From the NCBI GenBank assembly GCA_016713825.1, contig JADJOJ010000001.1, positions 434,001 to 498,000 on the forward strand: DNA of 64,000 nucleotides. Direction: 5' to 3'. Source of the stretch: Candidatus Leptofilum gracile. Its GTDB lineage: Bacteria; Chloroflexota; Anaerolineae; Promineifilales; Promineifilaceae. Of the stretch, positions 7,794 through 15,057 are shown in pieces. Numbering within the stretch: the stretch's first letter is position 1; each line of letters begins with the position of its first letter. A program made the translations under genes and the position numbers. Below the pieces are notes generated by a model that was not told where the DNA came from, did no database searches, and saw nothing but the letters and a program-made list of their open reading frames with translations.

Positions 7794-8666
7794 ATGCCAT
7801 TTGCGCCCATGTATGACGTACCCGCCGAGCGCCGTGCTTATACCGAATTGGCCCGCGTTGAAAATGGCAACGGCCGTATCGGTCTCCTGATGCTGCATGG
7901 CTTTTTGGGCAGCCCACTCAGCTCCCACCCAATGGCCAACTATCTGGCCGATCACGGCATTTCGGTGCATTGCCCGCTGCTGCCCGGCCACGGCCATTAC
8001 CCTGACAAGCTGCACAAAATCCACCGCCAGGCGTGGCTGGCTGAAGCGCAGGAAGCGTTTGCCACCGTCAATGGCTTGTACGACGAGCTGTTTTTGATGG
8101 GCCATTCAATGGGCGCGGTGCTGGCGGCTGACCTCTGCCAAAAACAGCCAGAGGTGCGCGGGCTGATCATGCTCACCCCCATCTACGACGTGCCCGACGA
8201 CCGGCTGAACTGGATGAAGGTTTTGCGCGTGGTGATGCCCTGGTTTTACCCGCACAAAATGCGCTCTATGCGCAAGCTGGTACGCGAGCGGGTGCTGGAT
8301 TTTGACCCGACGATCGATTTTGATGATCCCGATTTTCAGCAAAACGAGCTGGCAAAAGTGAGCCGGGTGCCCACGGGGGCACTGGTGGAGATGGTGAAGA
8401 TGGCGGCATACGGCCGTACCCTCTGGCCCAAATTCACCACTCCCTCGATCATCTTCCGGGGCGGGCACGACCCGGCCGTCAAGCCCGGCACCATCGACAC
8501 GCTGTACGACACGCTGCCCGGCCCGCACAAAAAGCTGGTCACCTTCCCCGAAGCGGGGCATGAACCGATGCGGCCGTTTGACCCCGCCCACAAAGAACTA
8601 TGGCCGCAAGCCTTGGAATTTATTCGCACATACTCTAAAATTGGCCTGTCTATTCCCACAAGCTAA
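7794..8666 (+). CDS. alpha/beta hydrolase, carboxylesterase or monoacylglycerol lipase type
   Basis: The 290-residue protein shows the serine-hydrolase layout. An oxyanion motif LLMLHGFLGS lies near residue 33 and the nucleophile elbow is GHSMGA near residue 103. A late acidic residue in FRGGHDPAVKP precedes the catalytic histidine in PEAGHEPMRP near the C-terminus. It resembles the Est30/YvaK group that cleaves short acyl esters or monoglycerides. The substrate is not determined by the sequence. The ATG at 7794 follows AGGAGAAAAGGACAG. The long upstream open frame is not part of the protein. A palindromic repeat lies directly upstream, so it is probably a single-gene transcript. Confidence 0.85.
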   Translation: MPFAPMYDVPAERRAYTELARVENGNGRIGLLMLHGFLGSPLSSHPMANYLADHGISVHCPLLPGHGHYPDKLHKIHRQAWLAEAQEAFATVNGLYDELFLMGHSMGAVLAADLCQKQPEVRGLIMLTPIYDVPDDRLNWMKVLRVVMPWFYPHKMRSMRKLVRERVLDFDPTIDFDDPDFQQNELAKVSRVPTGALVEMVKMAAYGRTLWPKFTTPSIIFRGGHDPAVKPGTIDTLYDTLPGPHKKLVTFPEAGHEPMRPFDPAHKELWPQALEFIRTYSKIGLSIPTS

Positions 8667-9044
8667 TTGCCGCTATCCCACTTTTCCACGCATCACGCAT
8701 TCCAGACCTGACAGGTTTTGGAAGAAAAACCTTTCAGATATCTGCTGGCGAGGTGAAACTTTGGGCATGATGAAAACGATAAACCGATTGTTGTTCGGGC
8801 AGAGCCAACAGGCGAAAAACCTGCTCCTGCTACGCACCCAACGGCCGTTTGGTCAACTGCTTCACCAACCGCATACCCGATAATTTACACAACTCCCCGC
8901 CTACACGCAGATGGGGAGTTTTTATTTTGCACCTGATTACAAGAATAAAATCAACAGATTTCGCAGATTTGACAGATGTTTTCTCTGTGCAGCTCTGTGA
9001 TTTCTCTGGGGAACTCTGTGTTCCTGTTTTTTAGAGGGAGAGAT
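8667..9044. other. gene-free stretch with terminator and CAGATTTCGCAGATT repeat
   Basis: The stretch contains a repeat-like CCTGACAGGTTTTGGAAG, an ACGGCCGT site near 8842, and an intrinsic terminator (AACTCCCCGCC...GGGGAGTTTTTATT, 8889-8927). It then holds the purL leader with CAGATTTCGCAGATT and CTCTGTG repeats (about 8941-9030). I see no purine riboswitch. Confidence 0.6.
8890..8926 (+). terminator. intrinsic terminator before purL
   Basis: AACTCCCC pairs with GGGGAGTT, followed by TTTATTTTG. It separates the hydrolase transcript from the purine cluster. Confidence 0.7.
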
Positions 9045-12000
9045 ATGAAGCAAGAAAAAGATACGGCCGTAACCACCACCTACCGCATTGAAATCAGCCC
9101 CAAAACGGCCGTCAACCAAACCAAACTCATCCAGGCCGCCCACCAACTCGGCATCACCCACCTCACCACCCTCCACCCCAGCCGCCTCATCTTCCTGCAA
9201 GGCCACCTCACCGAACCCGACGTTACCCGCCTGGCTCATGAACTCCTGGCCGACCCCGTCACCGAAACATTTACACTTAACCATTTACCCTTAACCATTA
9301 ACCATTCACAATTCACCATTCACCATTCACCATTCACAATTGAAACCACCCTCCTCCCCGGCGTCACCGACCCGCCCGCCGACAACCTGCGCCGCGCCGC
9401 CGCGCTGCTGGGCATCGCCGGGCTAGAGCGCGTCGCCACCGGGCAGCACTTCGAGCTGGCTGGCGACCTGAGCGCCAGCGACAAGCACCGCCTGGCCACC
9501 GAACTGCTGGCCAACCCCGTCATCCAGCGCTTTGCCATCGACGAGCCCATCAGCCCGCCCTTTTTTGCCTACCACGAAGGCGATGGTTTGGTAGAAACCA
9601 TCGTGCTGCGCGGCGTGACTGATGAAGCGCTGCTGGCCATCAGCCAGGAGCGGCGATTGGCGCTGAACCTGGCAGAGATGCAGGCCGTGCGGGCCTACTA
9701 CGAGCAAGAAGCCCGCGACGCCACCGACGTGGAGCTGGAAATGATCGCCCAGACGTGGAGCGAGCATTGCGTGCACAAAACGTTTAAGGCGATTATCGAC
9801 TACGAGGGGCCGCTGCCCGGCAAAACCAGCGGCAGCGAGCGGCAAACGATCGACGGGCTGCTCAACACCTACATTCGCGCCGCCACGGATGCGGTGGCCA
9901 AACCGTGGGTGCGCTCCGCGTTTGTGGACAACGCGGGCATTGTCGCCTTTGACGACCAGTTTGACCTGGCCTTCAAGGCGGAAACGCACAACCACCCCTC
10001 GGCGCTGGAGCCGTTTGGCGGGGCCAACACCGGCGTGGGCGGCGTGGTGCGCGACGTGCTGGGCGTGGGCGCGCGCCCCATCGCCAACACCGACGTGCTC
10101 TGCTTTGGCCCGCCCGATTTGCCGCAAGAAAGTTTGCCCGCCGGGGTGCTGCACCCGCGCCGCATTGCCGAGGGCGTCATTCACGGCATCGAGGATTACG
10201 GCAACAAGATGGGCATCCCCACGGTCAACGGCTCGATCCATTACCACGCGGGCTACACCGCCAATCCGCTGGTTTACTGCGGCTGCGTGGGCATTTTGCC
10301 GCACGGCAGCCACGTCACCGAGCCGCAGCCGGGCGATTTGATCATCGCCATTGGCGGGCGGACGGGGCGGGACGGCCTGCGCGGGGCGACGTTCTCCAGC
10401 ATGGAGATGGACGTGGCGACGAGTGAAATTGCGGGAACGGCCGTTCAAATCGGCCACCCCATCATGGAAAAGCAGGTGCAGGAAGTGGTGCTGTGTGCCC
10501 GCGACGCCCGCCTCTACACCGCCATCACCGACTGCGGCGCGGGCGGTTTTTCCTCCGCCGTGGGCGAGATGGCGGAGAAGCTGGGGGCGACGGTGCAGCT
10601 GCAAACAATCACCACCAAATACCCTGGCCTGCGCCCGTGGGAACTGTGGCTCAGCGAAGCGCAGGAGCGCATGGTGCTGGCCGTGCCGCCCGCCAATCTG
10701 CCCGCGCTGCAAGCGATTTGCGACGGCCAGGATGTGGAGCTGGTGGAATTGGGCACGTTTGGCGCAGACGGCCGTCTCCACATCTACTTCGGCGACCGGC
10801 TCGTCGGCGACCTGACGATGCACTTCCTGCACGACGGCCTCCCCCCACGCCACATGACGGCCCAATGGCAACCCCTCGACCCGGCATCGATCACCTTGTC
10901 ACCCGGTCACCCCCTCACCCTGTCACAACGCCTCCTGGCGCTCCTCGCCCACCCCGACATCCGCAGCAAAGAAGAAATCATCCGCCGCTACGACCATGAA
11001 GTGCAGGGGGGAACGGCCGTTAAACCCCTCACCGGCATCGCCAACCACGGCCCCTCTGACGCAACAGTTATCGTGCCGCAAGCTTCACAATTAACCATTA
11101 ACCATTCACCATTAACCATTAAAAAGGGCATCGCCCTGTCCAACGGCATCTGCCCCAACTACACCGACCTCGACCCGTACGCGATGGCCTGGGCAGCGGT
11201 GGACGAGGCGCTGCGCAACGTTGTCGCCGTGGGGGCAGACCCGGATCAGGTCTCCATTTTGGACAATTTCTGCTGGGGCAATCCCAATTTGCCCGACCGG
11301 CTGGGGTCGCTGGTGCGCTGTGCCCAGGGGTGTTACGATGCGGCCGTTTCCTTCCAAACCCCCTTCATCTCCGGTAAAGATAGCCTGAACAACGAATACA
11401 CCGGGGCCGACGGCGAAAAACATGCCATCCCCGGCACGCTGCTGATTTCGGCGATGGGCATGGTGCCGGACGTAGCCAAAACGGTGACGATGGATTTGAA
11501 GCAGGCGGGCAACTTCATCTTTGTGGTGGGCGACACGCGCGCCGAGCTGGGCGGCAGCCATTTCAACCAGGTGGGCGGCCGGGCCGAGGGCAGCCGCACC
11601 GTGCCCCAACCGGTGCCGGACAGCCTGACGCGGATGCGTCTGCTGCACCAGGCGATCCAGGCGGGGCTGGTGCAGGCGTGCCACGACTGTGCCGAAGGGG
11701 GCGTCGCCGTTGCCCTGGCCGAGATGTGCATCGCGGGCCGCATTGGGGCGGAATTGCAGCTCATCCACGTGCCGCGCGACTGGCACGCGGCGTATTCCAG
11801 CGACGAGGTGGTGCTGTTTGCCGAATCGCTCAGCCGCTTCCTGGTGGAGGTCCGCCCCGAAGACGCGCCCCGCTTCCGCGAACTCCTGGCCGACGTGCCG
11901 CACGAGTGCGTGGCGGTGGTGGGCGGGGAGGGATTGGTGGTAAACGGCCGTACCGGCTCCCCGATTTTGAATTTGACCGTTGCGGAGATGGAAGCGGCAT

Positions 12001-12911
12001 GGCGCGGACACGTGAACGGTAATCGGTTATCGGTAAACGGTAATCGGTTGCCGCAAACCGATCACGCATCACGCATCACGCATCACGGATTACCGACCAC
12101 CGCTAACCGACCACGGATCCTCATCCTCCACGCCAACGGCAGCAACCGGGACCACGACGCGGCGCTGGCGTGTACACTGGCGGGCGGCGCGCCGGAGATT
12201 GTACACATCAACCAGCTGGTGGCGGGCGAACGGCGGCTGGCGGATTATGGCATGTTGGTCATTCCCGGCGGCTTCTCGTACGGCGACGATTTGGGCGCGG
12301 GCGTGCTGTGGGCGCTGGATTTGCGGCAGCGGTTTGGGGAGGAGCTGCGGGAATTTGCGGGAAACGGCCGTCCCGTCCTCGGCATCTGTAACGGCTTCCA
12401 AACTCTGGTCAAATCTGGCCTACTTCCTGGCAATCTCCAATCTCCCCGCCAAGTCACGCTCACCTACAACCAATCCAACCAATTTGAATGCCGCTGGGTC
12501 ACCCTGCAACCCAATCCGCACAGCCCCAGCCTGTTCACCCAGGGCCTCACTGAACCGATTTACTGCCCCGTCGCCCACGGCGAAGGCCGCCTGATGGTGG
12601 CCGATGAGGCCGCGCTGGCCGCGTTGCAGGCGGAGAATTTGATACCGCTTCGGTATTCGGTAATCGGTAATCCGTTATCGGTAAACGGTGAGTTGGTTAC
12701 CGATTACCGTTCACCGATAACCGATTACCCAAATAACCCCAACGGCTCCGTCCTGGACATCGCCGCGCTGTGCAACCCGGCGGGCAACGTGCTGGGGCTG
12801 ATGCCGCACCCGGAAAACCATATCTTCCCCTGGCAGCACCCCCGCGCCAGCCGGGGCGAGCGGGGGATGTTGGGGCTGCGGCTGTTTGAAAATGGGGTGA
12901 AGAATATTTAA
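9045..12911 (+). CDS. purL: phosphoribosylformylglycinamidine synthase, PurS-PurL-PurQ fusion
   Basis: This 1288-residue enzyme converts FGAR, glutamine and ATP to FGAM. Two tandem PurS-like repeats (about 11-80 and 98-168) precede the linker domain with IAQTWSEHCVHKTF. Two AIRS-like synthase halves follow (about 250-620 and 695-990), the first with AETHNHPSAL. The C-terminal class I glutamine amidotransferase (about 1025-1288) has VIPGGFSYGDD, catalytic Cys1115 in LGICNGFQ, and His-Glu in MPHPENH. Four low-complexity repeats are translated in frame, at about residues 75-101, 681-694, 990-1023 and 1202-1230, each at a domain edge or loop. The ATG at 9045 follows GAGGGAGAG; an upstream start at 8976 would translate repeat sequence. 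It heads the purine cluster. Confidence 0.96.
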   Translation: MKQEKDTAVTTTYRIEISPKTAVNQTKLIQAAHQLGITHLTTLHPSRLIFLQGHLTEPDVTRLAHELLADPVTETFTLNHLPLTINHSQFTIHHSPFTIETTLLPGVTDPPADNLRRAAALLGIAGLERVATGQHFELAGDLSASDKHRLATELLANPVIQRFAIDEPISPPFFAYHEGDGLVETIVLRGVTDEALLAISQERRLALNLAEMQAVRAYYEQEARDATDVELEMIAQTWSEHCVHKTFKAIIDYEGPLPGKTSGSERQTIDGLLNTYIRAATDAVAKPWVRSAFVDNAGIVAFDDQFDLAFKAETHNHPSALEPFGGANTGVGGVVRDVLGVGARPIANTDVLCFGPPDLPQESLPAGVLHPRRIAEGVIHGIEDYGNKMGIPTVNGSIHYHAGYTANPLVYCGCVGILPHGSHVTEPQPGDLIIAIGGRTGRDGLRGATFSSMEMDVATSEIAGTAVQIGHPIMEKQVQEVVLCARDARLYTAITDCGAGGFSSAVGEMAEKLGATVQLQTITTKYPGLRPWELWLSEAQERMVLAVPPANLPALQAICDGQDVELVELGTFGADGRLHIYFGDRLVGDLTMHFLHDGLPPRHMTAQWQPLDPASITLSPGHPLTLSQRLLALLAHPDIRSKEEIIRRYDHEVQGGTAVKPLTGIANHGPSDATVIVPQASQLTINHSPLTIKKGIALSNGICPNYTDLDPYAMAWAAVDEALRNVVAVGADPDQVSILDNFCWGNPNLPDRLGSLVRCAQGCYDAAVSFQTPFISGKDSLNNEYTGADGEKHAIPGTLLISAMGMVPDVAKTVTMDLKQAGNFIFVVGDTRAELGGSHFNQVGGRAEGSRTVPQPVPDSLTRMRLLHQAIQAGLVQACHDCAEGGVAVALAEMCIAGRIGAELQLIHVPRDWHAAYSSDEVVLFAESLSRFLVEVRPEDAPRFRELLADVPHECVAVVGGEGLVVNGRTGSPILNLTVAEMEAAWRGHVNGNRLSVNGNRLPQTDHASRITHHGLPTTANRPRILILHANGSNRDHDAALACTLAGGAPEIVHINQLVAGERRLADYGMLVIPGGFSYGDDLGAGVLWALDLRQRFGEELREFAGNGRPVLGICNGFQTLVKSGLLPGNLQSPRQVTLTYNQSNQFECRWVTLQPNPHSPSLFTQGLTEPIYCPVAHGEGRLMVADEAALAALQAENLIPLRYSVIGNPLSVNGELVTDYRSPITDYPNNPNGSVLDIAALCNPAGNVLGLMPHPENHIFPWQHPRASRGERGMLGLRLFENGVKNI
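9267..9346. repeat. AACCATTCACCATT repeat translated between the two PurS-like domains
   Basis: Tandem AACCATT/CACCATT units lie in frame and encode residues such as LTINHSQFTIHHSP. The same family recurs at 11088-11127 in purL and non-coding at 22527-22562. Confidence 0.85.
11088..11127. repeat. AACCATTCACCATT repeat translated inside PurL
   Basis: A second in-frame copy of the AACCATT family encodes QLTINHSPLTIKK. It sits between the first synthase half and the conserved GIALSNGICPNYTDLDP region. Confidence 0.85.
12012..12112. repeat. GGTAATCGGTTATCGGTAAACGG repeat at the PurL-PurQ junction
   Basis: About 100 bases of GGTAATCGG and CACGCATCACG units are translated in frame as the linker between the synthase and amidotransferase domains. 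The GGTAATCGG unit also occurs in the aspS leader and again in the PurQ part. Confidence 0.85.
12650..12732. repeat. GGTAATCGGTTATCGG palindromic repeat inside the PurQ domain
   Basis: An in-frame array with inverted halves (CGGTAATCGGTAA... and ...TTACCGATTACC) is inserted in a loop of the amidotransferase domain, between LIPLRY and NGSVLDIAALC. Confidence 0.85.
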
Positions 12912-12985
12912 TACGAAGGGACGAAGGGAGAAAGAAACAAAGAAAACCTTTGTTCCTTCCTTTCTTTGTTCCTTCGTAATAAAAA
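12912..12985. repeat. ACGAAGGGACGAAGG palindromic repeat between purL and purC
   Basis: ACGAAGGGACGAAGGGAGAAAG on the left is mirrored by CTTTCTTTGTTCCTTCGTA on the right. Related copies flank the GxxExxY gene at 13969-14499 and lie inside purK. Confidence 0.8.
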
Positions 12986-12994
12986 GGTGAAACA

Positions 12995-13972
12995 ATGCTA
13001 ACCCATCAACAACTATTAGAAGCGATTCCCAACTGCCTGGCCAGCACCGATTTTACGGGCTTGGGTGAAAAATATGAGGGCAAGGTGCGGGATGTGTATG
13101 GGCAAAACGGCCGTCGCATCCTCATCACCACCGACCGGGTCAGCGCTTTTGACCGCGTGCTGGGGCTGATTCCGTACAAGGGACAGGTGTTGAACCAGCT
13201 CAGCGCCTGGTGGTTTGCCCAAACGGCCGATCTGGCCCGCAACCACGTCATTTCTGTGCCCGATCCCAACGTGACGATTGCCCACGAGGCCCAACCGCTG
13301 CCGGTGGAGGTGGTGGTGCGCGGCTACATCACTGGGGTGACCAAGACGTCGCTGTGGTATTTGTACGAGCAGGGGGAGAGACGGCCGTATGGCATCCAGC
13401 TCCCCGACGGCCTGCACAAAAATGATCCACTGCCCGAACCGATCATCACCCCCACCACCAAAGCTGCCCAAGGCGGCCACGACGAGCGGCTGACGGAGGC
13501 GGAGATATTGGAACAGGGGCTGGTTGGTGCTGAGTTGTGGGAGGAGGTGAGGGAAACGGCCGTCTCCCTCTTCAAACGCGGCCAGGCAGTTGCGGCACAG
13601 GCGGGGCTGGTTTTGGTGGATACGAAGTACGAGATGGGGTTGGTAAACGGCCGTCTCACCCTCATCGACGAAATCCACACCCCCGACTCCAGCCGCTACT
13701 GGCTAGCCGATCAACCTGCTGTGGCCAGCGTCCCCGCCGCGCCACCCGCCGAACCGGAAAATTACGACAAAGAGTTCATGCGCCAATGGTACGCCGCCCA
13801 GGGCTACCGCGGCGACGGTACGCCGCCCACCATGCCCCCCGACTTCATCGCCCAAATCGCCGCCCGCTACCTGACTACTTTTGAGAAGCTCACGAACCAA
13901 AGTTTTTCTCCTGGCGAAACGCCTGTGCTTGAGCGAATTCGGAAGAATTTATTACAAAGGAACGAAGGATGA
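12995..13972 (+). CDS. purC: phosphoribosylaminoimidazole-succinocarboxamide synthase
   Basis: The 325-residue SAICAR synthetase joins CAIR to aspartate using ATP. Family signatures include the N-terminal GKVRDVYG near residue 30, TDRVSAFDRVL, VVRGYITG, the substrate-binding PTTKAAQGGHDERLTEAE, and DTKYEMG...LIDEIHTPDSSRYW. The form with a C-terminal YDKEFMRQWY extension is the yeast/plant-like long version. The ATG at 12995 follows AAAAAGGTGAAAC. The last residues (LLQRNEG) are encoded by an ACGAAGG-family repeat that overlaps the stop codon and the start of the next gene by four bases, so the repeat has redefined the C-terminus. Confidence 0.95.
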   Translation: MLTHQQLLEAIPNCLASTDFTGLGEKYEGKVRDVYGQNGRRILITTDRVSAFDRVLGLIPYKGQVLNQLSAWWFAQTADLARNHVISVPDPNVTIAHEAQPLPVEVVVRGYITGVTKTSLWYLYEQGERRPYGIQLPDGLHKNDPLPEPIITPTTKAAQGGHDERLTEAEILEQGLVGAELWEEVRETAVSLFKRGQAVAAQAGLVLVDTKYEMGLVNGRLTLIDEIHTPDSSRYWLADQPAVASVPAAPPAEPENYDKEFMRQWYAAQGYRGDGTPPTMPPDFIAQIAARYLTTFEKLTNQSFSPGETPVLERIRKNLLQRNEG

Positions 13973-14499
13973 AAGAAACGAAGGGGAATGAAGTTGTTAG
14001 GAAGTTGGTTCAAAAGGATGATTTGGATCATCCAATCATTGGTGCGACGTCGAAAGAATGTATTACGAAGGAACGAAGGATGGAAGAAACGAAGGGGAAT
14101 ATGGTAATTGGGAAGCTGGTTCCAGAAGACGATTTGAGTCATCAGATCATTGGGGCGGCGATTGAAGTACACAAAATTTTAGGCGGCCCTGGCCTGTTGG
14201 AAAGCGTTTACGAAGAAGCGATGGTTTGGGAATTAATGGAGCGTGGGTTGAATTTGAAACGTCAGGTACAAGTTCCCATAACCTACAAAGGGAATCAACT
14301 GGCGACACCTTTGCGCATTGATTTGTTGGTTGAAGATTTGATTATTGTCGAGAACAAAGCGATGACCAAATACAATTCTATCTACGCCACCCAGACCCTC
14401 ACTTACTTGCGTTTGATGAATCTAAGATTGGGACTTGTCATCAATTTTGGCGAAAAATACGTCAAACATGGCATCCACCGCGTACCCAACCTTTATTAA
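13969..14499 (+). CDS. GxxExxY protein (PD-(D/E)XK-like)
   Basis: From about residue 50 the protein has the GxxExxY family signature: SHQIIGAAIEVHKILGGPGLLESVYEEA, then VPITYKGN, IDLLVEDLIIVENKA (the D...E.K of a PD-(D/E)XK-like core), and a closing LRLGLVINFGEKYVKHGIHR. The biological role of the family is not established. The first 37 residues come from a partial tandem duplication of the gene start, so the ancestral start is probably the ATG at 14080. It sits between purC and purE and is bracketed by ACGAAGG-family repeats on both sides (before 13985, and about 14498-14545), suggesting that gene and repeats arrived as one cassette. Confidence 0.85.
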   Translation: MKETKGNEVVRKLVQKDDLDHPIIGATSKECITKERRMEETKGNMVIGKLVPEDDLSHQIIGAAIEVHKILGGPGLLESVYEEAMVWELMERGLNLKRQVQVPITYKGNQLATPLRIDLLVEDLIIVENKAMTKYNSIYATQTLTYLRLMNLRLGLVINFGEKYVKHGIHRVPNLY

Positions 14500-14545
14500 A
14501 AACCTTTGTTCCTTACTATCTTCGTCCCTTCGTATAAATTTTGAG
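14498..14545. repeat. CCTTTGTTCCTT...CTTCGTCCCTTCGTA repeat
   Basis: This inverted copy of the ACGAAGGAACGAAGG family closes the right side of the GxxExxY gene. The matching direct copy lies at about 13955-13990 on its left. Confidence 0.75.
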
Positions 14546-14553
14546 GTAATCAC

Positions 14554-15057
14554 ATGAATACACAACCATTAGTCGGAGTAATCATGGGCAGTACGTCGGA
14601 TTGGGAGACGATGCGGCATGCGGTGGAGACGCTGGCCGAGTTTGGCGTGCCGCATGAGGCCAAGGTAGTCTCCGCGCACCGCACGCCGGAGCTGATGGCT
14701 GAGTATGCCCAAAGCGCCGAGGCGCGGGGCTTGCAGGTGATTATTGCTGGGGCGGGCGGCGCGGCCCATTTGCCGGGCATGGTGGCGGCGCAGACGGTGC
14801 TGCCGGTGCTGGGCGTGCCGGTGCAAAGCCATGCGCTCAATGGGTTGGATTCGCTGCTCTCTATTGTGCAAATGCCCGGCGGGGTGCCCGTGGGCACGCT
14901 GGCGATTGGCAAGGCCGGAGCTAAAAATGCGGCCTTGCTAGCGATTGCCATCGTTGGCAACCAATATCCTGAATTCCGCCAAAAACTGCACGATTTTCGC
15001 CAAGCTCAAACCGAAAAAGTGCAGAATGACTCTCTACCTACAAATGACGAAGTTTAG
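14554..15057 (+). CDS. purE: N5-carboxyaminoimidazole ribonucleotide mutase
   Basis: The 167-residue class I PurE rearranges N5-CAIR to CAIR. Signatures are MGSTSDWETM near residue 11, VSAHRTPELM near residue 40 with the catalytic His, IAGAGGAAHLPGM, GVPVQS, and LLSIVQMPGGVPVGTLAIGKAGA. The presence of purK downstream fits the class I two-step route. The ATG at 14554 follows TTGAGGTAATCAC. Its last 14 bases overlap the ancestral start (15044) of a lipoprotein gene, now separated from the rest of that gene by an insertion sequence. Confidence 0.95.
   Translation: MNTQPLVGVIMGSTSDWETMRHAVETLAEFGVPHEAKVVSAHRTPELMAEYAQSAEARGLQVIIAGAGGAAHLPGMVAAQTVLPVLGVPVQSHALNGLDSLLSIVQMPGGVPVGTLAIGKAGAKNAALLAIAIVGNQYPEFRQKLHDFRQAQTEKVQNDSLPTNDEV

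Noticed and set aside
8770..8883. Small 38-residue frame before the purL terminator
   Set aside because: No ribosome site or family match, and it is partly composed of repeat-like sequence.
8927..9044. Purine riboswitch ahead of purL
   Set aside because: No conserved three-way junction pattern; the leader is made of CAGATTTCGCAG and CTCTGTG repeats.
9423..10871. Long minus-strand open frame (482 residues) opposite purL
   Set aside because: It is the GC-driven antisense shadow of a well-supported gene, with no family match.
12012..12112. CRISPR-like repetition
   Set aside because: The units are 9-20 bases, contiguous and partly palindromic, with no spacers and no cas genes.
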